Shown piece by piece: positions 42,075-51,745 of a stretch of DNA of 64,000 nt (positions are counted from its first letter, which is position 1; each line of letters begins with the position of its first letter). The stretch is taken from positions 61,138 through 125,137 of the forward strand of contig PXRG01000031.1 in the NCBI GenBank assembly GCA_003021105.1. The letters run 5' to 3'. Made by a program: the position numbers and the translations under genes. This stretch comes from Halobacteriales archaeon QS_1_68_17 (GTDB lineage: Archaea > Halobacteriota > Halobacteria > Halobacteriales > Haloarculaceae). The notes under the pieces were generated by a model that saw only the letters and a program-made list of their open reading frames with translations, did not search any database and was not told the DNA's origin.

Positions 42075-44115
42075 ATGTCTGACGAAAACGAACCGGTCAA
42101 AACGATCTGTCCGTACTGTGGTGTCGGCTGCGGTCTGAAACTGTCGCCGGGCGAAGAGGAGGGTGACGTCCGACTCAAACCCTGGTTCGACGCGCCCGTC
42201 AACGAAGGGGCCCTCTGTATCAAGGGCGGCGCGTCGACCGAGGTGGTAAACCACGACGAGCGGCTGAAAGAGCCCCTTATCAAGGAGGACGGCGAGTTCC
42301 GGGAGGCCACCTGGGAGGAGGCCTACGACCTGATCGTCTCGGAACTCGAACGCATCCGCGAGGAGTACGGTCCGGACGCGATGGGCTTTTTCGGCTCCTC
42401 GAAGACGATGAACGAGGAGAACTACCTCATCCAGAAGCTGGCTCGTCGCTACGGGACCAACAACGTCGACAACTGCACGCGCATGTGCCACGCGTCGACG
42501 GTGTGGGCGCTCCGGACGAGCCTCGGCATGGGCGCGATGACAAACAGCATGCAGGACCTGGAGGACGAGGCCGACGTCTACTGGATCCAGGGGGCCAATC
42601 CGGGCGAGCAACACCCCATCGCCAACAGCCAGTACTTCAAGCAGGCCGTCCTCGAGGGGGCGACGGTCATCCAGGTCGACCCCCACGCGAACAAGACGAC
42701 CCGGTCGTTCGACATCCACGACGAGGACAACCGGCACATGCACCTCCAGCTCGAACCCGGGACGGACGTGCCCCTGCTGAACGCCGTCATCAAGACGGTC
42801 CTCGGGAACGACTGGCACGACGAGGAGTTCATCGAGGAGCGCACCGAGGGCTTCGAGCACCTCCGGGAGACCCTCGAGGACTTCGACAAGGAGCGGGCCG
42901 CGGAGCAGTGCGGCGTGCCCCTGGAGGACATCGAGAAGGCCGCCGAGAAGTACGCCAAGGCGAACAACGCCGCCATCTTCACCGGGATGGGGATGAGCCA
43001 GCACCGGTGTGGCGTCGACAACGTCCAGAACGAGATCAACCTCTCGTTGATCACGGGCAACATCGGTCGGCCCGGGACGGGCGTCAACCCACTGCGCGGC
43101 CAGAACAACGTCCAGGGCACCTGTGACGTCGGCGCGATGCCGAACGTCCTGCCGGGCTACCAGCTCGTCGACGACGACGAGGCCCGCGAGCGAGTCGATC
43201 CAGGGGCTGTACATCATGGGGGAGAACCCCCTGATGAGCGAACCGGACGCCAACGAGGTCAAGCGACGCTTCGAGGAGGAACTGGACTTCCTGGCGGTCC
43301 AGGACATCTTCATGACCGAGACCGCGAAGCACGCCGACGTGATCCTGCCGGCGACCTCGTGGGCCGAGCGGGGCGGCACGGTCACCAACACGGACCGCCG
43401 GGTCCAGCTGATGCGCGGCGTCGTCGACGTGCCGGGCAACACCCGCCACGACCTGGACATCCTCTGTGACATCGGCACCCGGCTGTTCGGCGAGGGCTTC
43501 GACTTCGACGACCCCGAGGAGGTCTTCGAGGAACTCCGGGAGGTCTGCCCGATCATGCACGGGATGACCTACGACCTCATCGGCGAGGAGGGCATCCACT
43601 GGCCCTGCTACGAGCCGGGCGACGAAGGCGACTCCTACCTCTACGAGGAGGAGTTCGAAACCGAGAGCGGGCTGGGCCACATCGAGGGCGTCCGCCACAC
43701 GCCGCCCGCCGAGGTGCCCGACGACGAGTACCCGCTGATCCTCACCACCGCCCGCCTCGAGGAACACTACAACACGGGGACGATGAGCACCCGGTCGCCG
43801 ACGCTCAAGCGCCGGACGCCGGAGAACTTCGTCGACGTCCATCCCAACGACGCCGAGCGCTACGGCATCGACGACGGCGACTACATCAAGGTCCGCTCCC
43901 GGCGGGGCGAGATCGTCGTCGAGGCCCACGTCACCGAGGACATCAAGGAGGGCGTGATCTGGACGACGCCCCACTTCGCCGCCGCCGCGGGCAACCGCCT
44001 GACCAACGACGTGCTCGACCCGGAGGCGAAGATCCCCGAGTACAAGGCCGCGGCCGCCGAGATCGAGGTCGACATCGAACCGGCCGAGACGCCCGACGCC
44101 CCGGCCGACGACTGA
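42075..44115 (+). pseudogene. fdhA: Formate dehydrogenase alpha subunit (molybdopterin oxidoreductase), disrupted
   Basis: Frame 1 (42075 to about 43195) starts MSDENEPVKTICPYCGVGCG and has the 4Fe-4S ligands Cys12, 15, 19 and 48, and the Mo ligand Cys138 (VDNCTRMCHA). Frame 2 (about 43195 to 44115) resumes at SIQGLYIMGENPLMSEPD and runs to the end, with VILPATSWAERGGTVTNTDR. The two frames join at GCCCGCGAGCGAGTCG (about 43182-43197). About 30 residues expected between LVDDDEARERV and IQGLYIMGENP are missing and the frame changes by one base. Both halves are otherwise well conserved, so the break is recent or an assembly error. Confidence 0.85.
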
Positions 44116-44237
44116 CCGACCGCGCCGCGCGCCTCCACCACGCGGACGCTTTTTTCGCCGTTACCGGGGAGCCGTCGGGCCGGCGATTCCCCCGCGACGA
44201 CCGAGCGCTTGAAGTACGTTCCCGGGTATCTCCCGTC

Positions 44238-44870
44238 GTGGCAGTCTCGTTCGACCTGTTCGGGACGCTGGTGTCCGTCGACCGGCCCGACGACGTCGCG
44301 GCCGCGGTCGGCCGGGAACTCCGCGAGCGAGGCGTCCGGGTCCCGGACGACTGGGACCGGGCCTACCGCGAACGACACGTCGACGCGCCCCCGGGCGGGG
44401 AGGTGCCCCTGCCCGCCCACGTCAGCGCCGCCCTCGCCAGCCGCGGGGTCCGGGCGGCGGGCAACGCGGCCAGGCTCGCGGTCGTGGCCGCGTTCGACCC
44501 CGCGGTGGAGACGCGGCCGGGCGCGACCGAGGCCGTCGCGGCCGCCCGCGACCGGGGACCGGTGGGGCTGCTCTCGAACTGTAGCGTGCCCGAACTGGTC
44601 GGCCGGACGCTCGCCCGCTCGGCGCTCTCGCGGGCGGACTTCGACGCGGTCGTCGCCAGCGTCGGCTGTGGCTGGCGCAAGCCCGACCGGCGGGCCTTCG
44701 AGGCCGTCGCCCGGCGGCTGGGCGTGCCCGTGACCGACCTGGTCCACGTCGGCGACGACGAGCGGACCGACGGCGGCGTCGAGGCTGCCGGCGGCACGGC
44801 GGTCCTGGTCGACGAGGTGGCGCTGTCGGAGCTACCGGCCCACCTGGACGCGCTGGAGGGGTCGCCGTGA
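44238..44870 (+). CDS. HAD superfamily hydrolase, first gene of the cobamide salvage operon
   Basis: A 210-aa haloacid dehalogenase-type phosphatase: VSFDLFGTLVSV (nucleophile Asp6), LLSNCSVPEL, WRKPDRRAFEA (motif III Lys) and VHVGDDERTDGGVEAAGG (motif IV). It starts at GTG 44238 and overlaps cbiB (GTGA). In this position it may act as alpha-ribazole phosphatase or on another cobamide precursor; that is inferred from context. Confidence 0.85.
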   Translation: MAVSFDLFGTLVSVDRPDDVAAAVGRELRERGVRVPDDWDRAYRERHVDAPPGGEVPLPAHVSAALASRGVRAAGNAARLAVVAAFDPAVETRPGATEAVAAARDRGPVGLLSNCSVPELVGRTLARSALSRADFDAVVASVGCGWRKPDRRAFEAVARRLGVPVTDLVHVGDDERTDGGVEAAGGTAVLVDEVALSELPAHLDALEGSP

Positions 44871-45784
44871 GCGCGCTGGCGGTGGGGCTGGCCCTGGTGC
44901 TCGACGCCGCGGTCGGCGAGCCGCCGGAGCGGTTCCACCCGGTCGCGTGGTTCGGCCGGCTGGTCGCGCCGCTCGACCGCGAGTGGCCCCGGCCGCGCGC
45001 GACCGGCCTCCTGGCCGGGCTCGCGCTCCCGCTCGGGGCGGCCGTCGTCGTCGCCGGGGCCGTCCGGGCGGCCGGGCTGGTCTCGCCCCTCGCGGCCACG
45101 GCCGCCGCCGGGGTCGTCCTGTTCGTGGCGACGAGCCTCCGGCGGTTGCTCTCGCGGGTCCGCGAGGTGTGTGAGGCGACCGGGACGGACCTGGGGCTGG
45201 CCCGCAAGCGGGTGCGCTCGCTCGCCGGGCGGCCGACGGCCGCGCTCACCGGCGGCCAGGTCCGGAGCGCGGCCGTCGAGAGCGCCGCCGAGAACCTCGC
45301 CGACGGGCTGGTCGCGCCGCTGGCGGCGTTCGTCCTGGGGGCGGCCGTCTCGCTGCCCGTCGCGGCCGGCGCGGCGACGTGGGTCAAGGCCGTCAACACC
45401 ATGGACTCGATGCTGGGCTACCGCTCGAAGCCCGTCGGCTGGGCGTCCGCCCGCCTCGACGACGCGGTCATGTGGCTGCCCGCCCGGATCAGCGCGCTGT
45501 TGATCGCGGTCGCCGCCGGCGTCCCGACGGCGGTGGCCGGAGCGCGGCGCTGGCGGTCGGCCGTGCCCTCGCCGAACTCCGGGTGGCCGATGGGGGCGCT
45601 CGCCGCGGCGCTGGACGTCCGCCTGGAAAAACAGGACGTCTACACGCTGAACGCTGAGGCCGCTTTCCCCTCCGAGGCCGACGCCGCCCGCGGCGTGCGC
45701 GTGATCGCCGTCGCGGGGCTGCTGGCGCACCTGCTGGCGGCCTGGCTGGCCTCGCTCGGGGCCGGGGTGGTCGCGTGGTCCTGA
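44867..45784 (+). CDS. cbiB: Adenosylcobinamide-phosphate synthase CbiB
   Basis: Attaches aminopropanol phosphate to adenosylcobyric acid. A 305-aa membrane enzyme beginning VSALAVGLALVLDAAVGEPP and having FHPVAWFGRLVAPLDREW, AVESAAENLADGLVAPL, NTMDSMLGYRSKPVGWASAR and SPNSGWPMGALAAALDVRLE, all conserved CbiB marks. GTG start inside the HAD stop; its own end overlaps cobS by 10 bases. Confidence 0.94.
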   Translation: MSALAVGLALVLDAAVGEPPERFHPVAWFGRLVAPLDREWPRPRATGLLAGLALPLGAAVVVAGAVRAAGLVSPLAATAAAGVVLFVATSLRRLLSRVREVCEATGTDLGLARKRVRSLAGRPTAALTGGQVRSAAVESAAENLADGLVAPLAAFVLGAAVSLPVAAGAATWVKAVNTMDSMLGYRSKPVGWASARLDDAVMWLPARISALLIAVAAGVPTAVAGARRWRSAVPSPNSGWPMGALAAALDVRLEKQDVYTLNAEAAFPSEADAARGVRVIAVAGLLAHLLAAWLASLGAGVVAWS

Positions 45785-46521
45785 CCGCCGTCCGGGGGGC
45801 GCTGGGCTTTCTCTCGCGGCTGCCGGTCGGCCGCGACGAGCGCGCCTGGGAGGCCTTCCGGACGACCCCCGCCGCGCTCCCGCTGGCGGGCTACCCGGTC
45901 GGTCTGCTCGCGGCCGCGCCGCTGGCCCTGCCGCTGCCGGCCCCGACGGTCGCGCTCGCGTACCTTGTGGCGGTGGTCGCGGTCGCCGGCATCAACCACG
46001 CCGACGCGGTCGCGGACCTGGGCGACGCCGCGGTCGTCCACGGCGACGCTGAGCGACGCCGGGCGGTGATGACCGACACGACCGTCGGCGTCGGCGGCGT
46101 CCTGGCGGTCGCGGTGGCGGTCGCCGGCCTCGCGCTGGCCGGCCTGTCGCTCGCGGGCCTGCCATCCCGGGTCGCGGTCGGCCTGGCGGTCGCCGCGGAG
46201 GTGGGCGCGAACCTCGGCGTCGCGGCGCTGGTCTGTCTCGGCGACGCCGCCCACGAGGGGCTGGGATCGCAGCTCACCGCCCCCGCCGGTCGGGGCGACC
46301 TCCTCGCGCCGGCGGTCGCCGCCTTCCCCGCGACGGTGCTGGCCTGGCCGTCGGCCGGGGGTGCGGTCGCGGTCGCCGCCGCCGTCGCCGCCGCGCTCGC
46401 GGTCGGCAGGTGGGCGCGCGCCCGCCTCGGCGGCGTCAGCGGCGACGTGCTCGGGGCGGCACACGAGGCCGCCCGGGTCGCCGCGCTCCACGCGGGGGTG
46501 GTCGCGTGGACGCGCTTGTGA
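45775..46521 (+). CDS. cobS: Adenosylcobinamide-GDP ribazoletransferase CobS
   Basis: Joins adenosylcobinamide-GDP with alpha-ribazole in the membrane. A 248-aa protein with six or so helices and the CobS marks LGFLSRLPVG and INHADAVADLGDAAVVHGDA, with metal-binding Asp residues, then AVMTDTTVGVGGV. GTG 45775 lies within cbiB; the end overlaps cobY by 16 bases. Confidence 0.93.
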   Translation: MVLTAVRGALGFLSRLPVGRDERAWEAFRTTPAALPLAGYPVGLLAAAPLALPLPAPTVALAYLVAVVAVAGINHADAVADLGDAAVVHGDAERRRAVMTDTTVGVGGVLAVAVAVAGLALAGLSLAGLPSRVAVGLAVAAEVGANLGVAALVCLGDAAHEGLGSQLTAPAGRGDLLAPAVAAFPATVLAWPSAGGAVAVAAAVAAALAVGRWARARLGGVSGDVLGAAHEAARVAALHAGVVAWTRL

Positions 46522-47069
46522 TCTGTGGCGGGAAGGGCACCCGGCTCGACGCCCCGGTCGAGAAGCCGCTCTTCGAGGTCTGCGGCCGGCCGATGGTCGA
46601 CCGCGTCACCGGCGCGCTCGCGGCCAGCCGCGTCGACGACGTCTTCGCGGTGGTCTCGTCCCACACTCCCGTGACCCGCACCCACGTCGACTGTCCCGTC
46701 ATCGAGACGCCGGGCGACGGCTACGTCTCCGACCTGCGGGTCGCGCTCGACGACCCGCGCGTCTCGCCGCCGGTCGCGACCGTCGTCTCGGACCTCCCGC
46801 TGTTGCCGGCCGCGGCCGTCGACCGCGCGCTGGCCGCCCACGACGGCGGGTCGCTGACGGTGGCGGTCCCCGCGGCGCTCAAGCGCGCGCTCGGCGTGAG
46901 CGTCGACCGGACCCTCGACCGCGACGGTACCGAAGCGGCGCCGGCGGGCCTGAACGTCGTCGGCGACGGCCCCGAGCGGACGACCGTCTCGTGGGACGCG
47001 CGGCTGGCGGTCAACGTCAATCGACGGGCCGACGCGGCCGTGGCCGAACGGCTCTGTGCCGACGGCTGA
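46506..47069 (+). CDS. cobY: GTP:adenosylcobinamide-phosphate guanylyltransferase CobY
   Basis: Activates adenosylcobinamide phosphate with GTP, the archaeal non-orthologous replacement of CobU. A 187-aa nucleotidyltransferase: CGGKGTRLDAPVEKPLFEV (residues 7-25), VDRVTGALAAS, VSDLPLLPAAAVDRALA and GLNVVGDGPE. Starts at GTG 46506 inside cobS. Confidence 0.93.
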   Translation: MDALVICGGKGTRLDAPVEKPLFEVCGRPMVDRVTGALAASRVDDVFAVVSSHTPVTRTHVDCPVIETPGDGYVSDLRVALDDPRVSPPVATVVSDLPLLPAAAVDRALAAHDGGSLTVAVPAALKRALGVSVDRTLDRDGTEAAPAGLNVVGDGPERTTVSWDARLAVNVNRRADAAVAERLCADG

Positions 47070-47208
47070 TCGGCGGCCGGGACCTGCGGCTACCGGCGAC
47101 CGACTGGCGGCCGGGACTGGCGGCCCCCCGTCGGCTGCCTAACGCAACCGACCGCTGACTGTCGCCGGCCGACGAAAGCTATATCGGCGTCATCTCGCAA
47201 CTCCATCC

Positions 47209-48267
47209 ATGGATCCGGACGCCGTCGACGCACTCCGGGAGGCTGGCGCGGGCGCGGGGGACGCGGGGGCCGCGGAGGGCGCGGACGCCGACGGGCGGGT
47301 GCCCCACGGCAGCAGCGACGACCCGGACGTCCTCGATTTCAGCGCGAACACGAACCCGGAGACGCCCGAGGGCGTCCCGCGGGTCTACCGCGAGGCGCTG
47401 GCCGGCTCCCGGCGCTACCCGCCGGACGGCTACCCCGAGTTCAGGGCGGCCGCGGCCGACTACCTCGGCTGTGCGCCCGGGCAGGTCGTCCCGACCCCGG
47501 GCGGGCTGGCGGCCATCCGGCTGGCGATTGGGACGGCCGTCCGGCCGGGCGAGTCGGTGCTGGTCCCGTCCCCGAGTTTCGGCGAGTACGCGCGCGAGGT
47601 CCGCCTGCAGGGGGGCGACCCCGCCTTCGTCGCCCACGACGATCTGCTGGACGCCGATCCGGCCGGCTACTCGATGGCGGTCGTCTGCAACCCGAACAAC
47701 CCGACCGGCGAGGCCGCCGACCCCGACCGGCTACGGGCGTTCGCCGACCGCTGTCGGGCCGCCGGGACGACGCTTCTGGCCGACGAGGCGTTCCTGGATT
47801 TCACCGCCGAGCCGTCACTGGCCGGCCGCGAGGGCGTCGTGGTCGCGCGCTCGCTCACCAAGGTGTTCGGCCTCCCCGGGTTGCGCGCGGGGTTTGCCGT
47901 CGCGGCGGGGCGGGACCGCGACCGCCTGGCGACCGCCCGGCTCACTTGGTCGCTCGGGTGGCCGGCCGCGGCCGTCGGGACACACTGCCTGCGCGCGGAC
48001 GGATTCGTCGCCGCGACCCGCGAGCGCGTCCGGCGCGAGCGCGACCGGCTCCGGGAGCGACTCGGCGAGCGGTTCAAGGTGTGGCCGTCGGACGCGCCGT
48101 TTCTCCTGCTGGAGCCGGACGAACCGGTCGACGAGGTGCTCGACCGGGCACGGCGACACGGGATCGAACTCAGGGACGCCCGGACGTTCCGCGGGCTGGA
48201 CGCGCACCTCCGCGCGGCCGTCCGGACGCCCGGGGAGAACGACCGGCTGCTGGACGCGCTCCTGTGA
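47209..48267 (+). CDS. cobD: Threonine-phosphate decarboxylase-like PLP enzyme (CobD/CobC family)
   Basis: A 352-aa fold-type I PLP enzyme related to histidinol-phosphate aminotransferase. In this operon it should make aminopropanol phosphate from threonine phosphate for CbiB. VLDFSANTNPETPEGVP is the cobalamin-type opening; VVCNPNNPTGEA, LADEAFLDF and the Schiff-base lysine in SLTKVFGLPGLRAGFA follow. It lies 139 bases after cobY and overlaps cbiZ by 4 bases. Confidence 0.9.
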   Translation: MDPDAVDALREAGAGAGDAGAAEGADADGRVPHGSSDDPDVLDFSANTNPETPEGVPRVYREALAGSRRYPPDGYPEFRAAAADYLGCAPGQVVPTPGGLAAIRLAIGTAVRPGESVLVPSPSFGEYAREVRLQGGDPAFVAHDDLLDADPAGYSMAVVCNPNNPTGEAADPDRLRAFADRCRAAGTTLLADEAFLDFTAEPSLAGREGVVVARSLTKVFGLPGLRAGFAVAAGRDRDRLATARLTWSLGWPAAAVGTHCLRADGFVAATRERVRRERDRLRERLGERFKVWPSDAPFLLLEPDEPVDEVLDRARRHGIELRDARTFRGLDAHLRAAVRTPGENDRLLDALL

Positions 48268-49070
48268 TCGAACACACCGTCGAGGCCGGCGTGCTCCGTG
48301 TCGGCCGGGCGGGCGCGCGCTGGCTCTCGACTGGCGTGCGTGGCGGCATCCGGGTCGCCGACGCGGCGTACAACGTCTCGGTCCCGGCCGATTTCGACCG
48401 GTCCGACCTGGAACGCTACGCCGCCGAACGGCTCGATCGGGCGGGCTTCGACGGCCGGGGACCGGTGTTTTTGACCGGCGTCGACCTCGCACACGCCCGC
48501 GGCGCCCGGTCCGGGCCGGTGACGGTCGTGGCGACCGCCGGGCTGTCGAACCCGGCCGCGTTGCCCCTCGACGGTGAAGCCACCGACGCGGGCGATCCTG
48601 ACCCCGATGCCCGCAATCCGGTCGACCCGGACGGCGACGCCCGCAATTCGGGCCATCCCGATGTCGAAGGCGGAGCCCTTGACCCGGAGGACGCCGACTC
48701 CGACCACGACGCCGCGCCGCCGGGCACGGTCAATCTCGTCGTGGTCACCGACCGGGCGCTCGACGACGGCGCGCTCCCGTCGCTGCTGGCGACCGCCGTC
48801 GAGGCGAAGACCGCGACGCTGCTCGGGACAGCCGGCTTCACGGGGACGACCTCGGACGCGGTGGCCGTCGGGTGCGATCCGGAGGGCGAGCCGACCCGCT
48901 TCGCCGGCAGCGCGACGACGCTGGGCAAAGCGACCCGGGCCTGCGTCCGCGACGCCGTGCGGGCGAGCCTCCGGTCGCGGTACGCCGACCGCGACCGACC
49001 GACCGCCGTCGCCGACGCCGAGTACGGGACCGTCACCCGCGAACCGTCCACCGTGTTCGTGCCGCGGTGA
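48264..49070 (+). CDS. cbiZ: Adenosylcobinamide amidohydrolase CbiZ
   Basis: Splits adenosylcobinamide to adenosylcobyric acid so that scavenged corrinoids can be remodelled. A 268-aa protein from GTG 48264; CbiZ marks are LSTGVRGGIRVADAAYNVSV, FLTGVDLAHA and VATAGLSNPAAL, then NLVVVTDRALDDGAL, EAKTATLLG and TGTTSDAVAVGC. An acidic insert of about 45 residues after NPAALPLDGEA contains repeated DGDARN/DPDARN-like units and is longer than the usual loop. Confidence 0.9.
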   Translation: MIEHTVEAGVLRVGRAGARWLSTGVRGGIRVADAAYNVSVPADFDRSDLERYAAERLDRAGFDGRGPVFLTGVDLAHARGARSGPVTVVATAGLSNPAALPLDGEATDAGDPDPDARNPVDPDGDARNSGHPDVEGGALDPEDADSDHDAAPPGTVNLVVVTDRALDDGALPSLLATAVEAKTATLLGTAGFTGTTSDAVAVGCDPEGEPTRFAGSATTLGKATRACVRDAVRASLRSRYADRDRPTAVADAEYGTVTREPSTVFVPR

Positions 49071-49138
49071 GCGCGGAGCGGGGATTCCGGGCGAACGGAG
49101 GCGAAATTTTATGCGTGATCCCGACAGAAATCCGCCCG

Positions 49139-50404
49139 ATGGTCGAGGCGTTCGCGGTCGCCAGCGGGAAGGGCGGCACCGGGAAGACCACGAGCACGCT
49201 CGCGCTCGGGATGGCGCTGGCGGACGACCACGACGTGACGGTCGTCGACGCCGACACGGGGATGGCGAACCTGCTCTTCCACGCCGGCCTCGCCGACGTG
49301 GAGACGACGCTCCACGACGTGCTCGCCCCGGGCGGGCCGCCGGTCGAGGCGGCGACCTACGAGCGGTTCGGGATGCGGGTGGTCCCCTGCGGGACGAGCC
49401 TCGCGGGGTTTGCGAACGCCGACCCCGGGCGGTTGCGGGCGGCGGTGGCGACGCTCGCGGCCGACGCCGACGTCCTCCTTTTGGACTCGCCGGCGGCCCT
49501 GGGGAGCAAGGCCGCCGTCCTGCCGGTCGTGCTCGCCGACCGGGCCGTACTCGTGCTCCAGCCGACGATTCCCGCCCTCTCGGACGGGTTGAAGGTCCAG
49601 GAGTACGCCCGCTCGTACGGGACCGACACCGCGGGCGTCATCTTCAACAGGGTGACCGACCCGGCCGCGGTCGACCGGATCGCCGACCGCGCCGCGTCGT
49701 ACTTCGGGGGGCCGACGCTGGCGACGGTCCCCGAGAGCGACGCCGCCGGGGCGGCCCGCAGGACCGGCGAACCGCTGCTGGCCCACGCGCCGGGGTCGGC
49801 GGCCGCCGAGGCCTACCGCACGGCGGCCGACCGGATCGACGTGCGCGCCGGCGAGGCGGGGGCCGTCGCCGACCGGTTCCGGAGCGCGCTCGACCGGGAA
49901 CTGACCGGCTACGTCGTGCTCGAACCCCAGGAGGCGCTCCTGCTCGACGGCGGCGAGCCGGCAGTTATTACCTTCGAAGGCGGCATCCCGGTTCTCGCGT
50001 ACCATACCGGTTCGGACCGCGGCGGACCGCCCGCGCTCGCGGACGCCGCGACGCCCGGCCCGTACGGGGTCGACCTGTACGCTGTCGATAGAAGTGCCTT
50101 CGAGGGAATCTCGGTGGCGGAGGCGTTGCGGGTACCCCCGGGGATGCCGGCCGAGCGGCTCGCGGACGATCCGGACCTGGCCGCCCGGACGAGGGAGGCG
50201 GCGCCGGCGGGCCGGGTCAGGGAGCCGCCGGACCGCGCCGGCACCGCGGACGCGCCCGACCGGCACGGCGCTGTCGAGTCGTTCCTCGCGGACACGGAGA
50301 AAATCGAGGCGATCCGCGAACAGGCCCGCGAAGAGGCACGCCAGCGGGCCGCCGACTGGGGGCTGACCGACGCACTCGACGACCCGGACGGCCGGGATGC
50401 CTGA
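49139..50404 (+). CDS. MinD/ParA-family ATPase with C-terminal extension
   Basis: A 421-aa protein. The N-terminal 230 residues are a deviant Walker A ATPase: KGGTGKTTSTL (residues 11-21), VVDADTGMANLLFHAGL, LLLDSPAALGSKAA and LVLQPTIPALSDGLK. The C-terminal 190 residues are an extra domain, including YVVLEPQEALLLDGGEPAVI, of a type seen in haloarchaeal MinD homologues (DUF7125-like; recalled). Such proteins position cell machinery. A TATA AAATTTTATGC lies about 30 bases upstream of the ATG. It directly follows the cobamide operon but has its own promoter. Confidence 0.88.
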   Translation: MVEAFAVASGKGGTGKTTSTLALGMALADDHDVTVVDADTGMANLLFHAGLADVETTLHDVLAPGGPPVEAATYERFGMRVVPCGTSLAGFANADPGRLRAAVATLAADADVLLLDSPAALGSKAAVLPVVLADRAVLVLQPTIPALSDGLKVQEYARSYGTDTAGVIFNRVTDPAAVDRIADRAASYFGGPTLATVPESDAAGAARRTGEPLLAHAPGSAAAEAYRTAADRIDVRAGEAGAVADRFRSALDRELTGYVVLEPQEALLLDGGEPAVITFEGGIPVLAYHTGSDRGGPPALADAATPGPYGVDLYAVDRSAFEGISVAEALRVPPGMPAERLADDPDLAARTREAAPAGRVREPPDRAGTADAPDRHGAVESFLADTEKIEAIREQAREEARQRAADWGLTDALDDPDGRDA

Positions 50405-50413
50405 TCCAGCCCT

Positions 50414-51274
50414 CTACCCGCGCGAGCCGCCGGCCGCGTTCGCGGCCTCGCGGGCGCTGTCCAGCCAGGTCGGCTCCGGCACCGTGGTAGTGCCCGTCTC
50501 CCGGAGCCGGTAGGTGAGGCTGCTGGATTCGGTCCGGCCGCGGAGTTCGTAGTCGGTGGTCGCATTCAGCGAGTGGATCCGGCCGTCGGGGTCGACGACG
50601 GCCCGCGCCTCGAAGCCGGAGACGTTCCCGACCTCCGCCGGGAGCGACTCGCGGATCGCCGCCTCGTCGGCTACCTCGTCCGCGACGAGCACGATCCGGG
50701 TCCCGTTCGGCGTCTCCGTCACCGTTTCGACGGTGAACTCCGCGCCCCGGAGCAGCGGTTCGAGTACCAGTCCGCCCGCCAGTTCGCGCGAGGGCCGTGG
50801 CTCGCGGCTGTCGAACCTGACCGTGCCGGACTCCAGTGTCCGGCGCTGGTACTCGACGCGCTCGTCGGCCCAGGCGTCGACCACCCGCCGCCCGGGCCCG
50901 GCGACGGTCGTCCGGGTCCGCCGGTAGGTCGACCGATCGGGTGCGACCGTCGTCTCCTGCTCGGATTCGACGTCGAGGCGGATGCCGTTTCGCAGGACGG
51001 TCCCGCTGGCGTTGGTCGTCGAGACGAACCCCGCCGCGACGACCGCGTCGGTGTGGGCGGCGACCAGCGCCGTCGCGTTGGTCAGCTGTCCGCCGGAGAC
51101 GCCGGGCGGCTCGGCCGCCTGCACGGCCCCGCCGGTGTGCGCCGGGCCGGGGGGTGGGTGACGCTCGGTTGCGTCCGCCGCGGGGGCGGACGGCGCGTGG
51201 CTCCCGGCGACCGGTACCGCCGTCGTCGTCACGGCCAGCACGACGAGAACCGTGAACAGCGAACGTCCGTTCAT
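50414..51274 (-). CDS. Secreted haloarchaeal protein (DUF7537-like)
   Basis: A 286-aa exported protein. A signal peptide (MNGRSLFTVLVVLAVTTTAV, cleavage near AGSHA) is followed by a Pro/Ala linker and a beta-rich domain (GIRLDVESEQETTVAPDRST, FTVETVTETPNGTRIVLVAD, ARAVVDPDGRIHSLNATTDY). This resembles LolA/LppX-like surface proteins of the haloarchaeal DUF7537 group, but no lipobox cysteine is present, so it may be free or C-terminally anchored. Convergent with the MinD-like gene. Confidence 0.78.
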   Translation of the reverse strand: MNGRSLFTVLVVLAVTTTAVPVAGSHAPSAPAADATERHPPPGPAHTGGAVQAAEPPGVSGGQLTNATALVAAHTDAVVAAGFVSTTNASGTVLRNGIRLDVESEQETTVAPDRSTYRRTRTTVAGPGRRVVDAWADERVEYQRRTLESGTVRFDSREPRPSRELAGGLVLEPLLRGAEFTVETVTETPNGTRIVLVADEVADEAAIRESLPAEVGNVSGFEARAVVDPDGRIHSLNATTDYELRGRTESSSLTYRLRETGTTTVPEPTWLDSAREAANAAGGSRG

Positions 51275-51436
51275 CCGGCCGGCCTATCCACACACCGGCT
51301 GAAAGGCGTTGGCGACGCGGAAGCTATCCCGTCACTACCCTGCAGCCGAACGTGACAGCCGGACGGAGGAGTCGTGACTCCCCGACACGTAGCTGGCGGG
51401 CACCGGACGTCGGATCGTAAGTTCCCGCGACCGGAG

Positions 51437-51673
51437 TCAGTCCTCGACCGGGACGGGGATCCACCACACGCGGCTCCGCCCGCCGACTTTCTTGCTCGTC
51501 AGGTCCGTCCGCTCTTCGAGCGCGTTGAGTTTGTTCAGCGCCGTCCGCCGCGAGCATCCGAGCACGTCGGCTACCTCGGTCGCGGTCAGCGGTTCTGCGT
51601 AGTCGTCCCGGGACGTGAAGACGTCGAGCACGTCGGATTCGGTGAACTCGGGGTCGCGGCCCGCGTCTGCCAT
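51437..51673 (-). CDS. Winged-helix DNA-binding protein
   Basis: A 78-aa protein, MADAGRDPEFTESDVLDVFT, with a compact wHTH: PLTATEVADVLGCSRRTALN (recognition helix), KLNALEERTDLTSKKVGGRS, RVWWIPVP. It resembles small haloarchaeal phage/plasmid-type repressors and helix-turn-helix domains. The start may be ATG 51676 (MM). Target unknown. Confidence 0.8.
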   Translation of the reverse strand: MADAGRDPEFTESDVLDVFTSRDDYAEPLTATEVADVLGCSRRTALNKLNALEERTDLTSKKVGGRSRVWWIPVPVED

Positions 51674-51745
51674 CACTCCTGCGAGGCCCCCGACGGGCTT
51701 GGTTCCTTCGGCTGCCTGCGGCCCGCGGACGTCCGCTCCCGGAAC

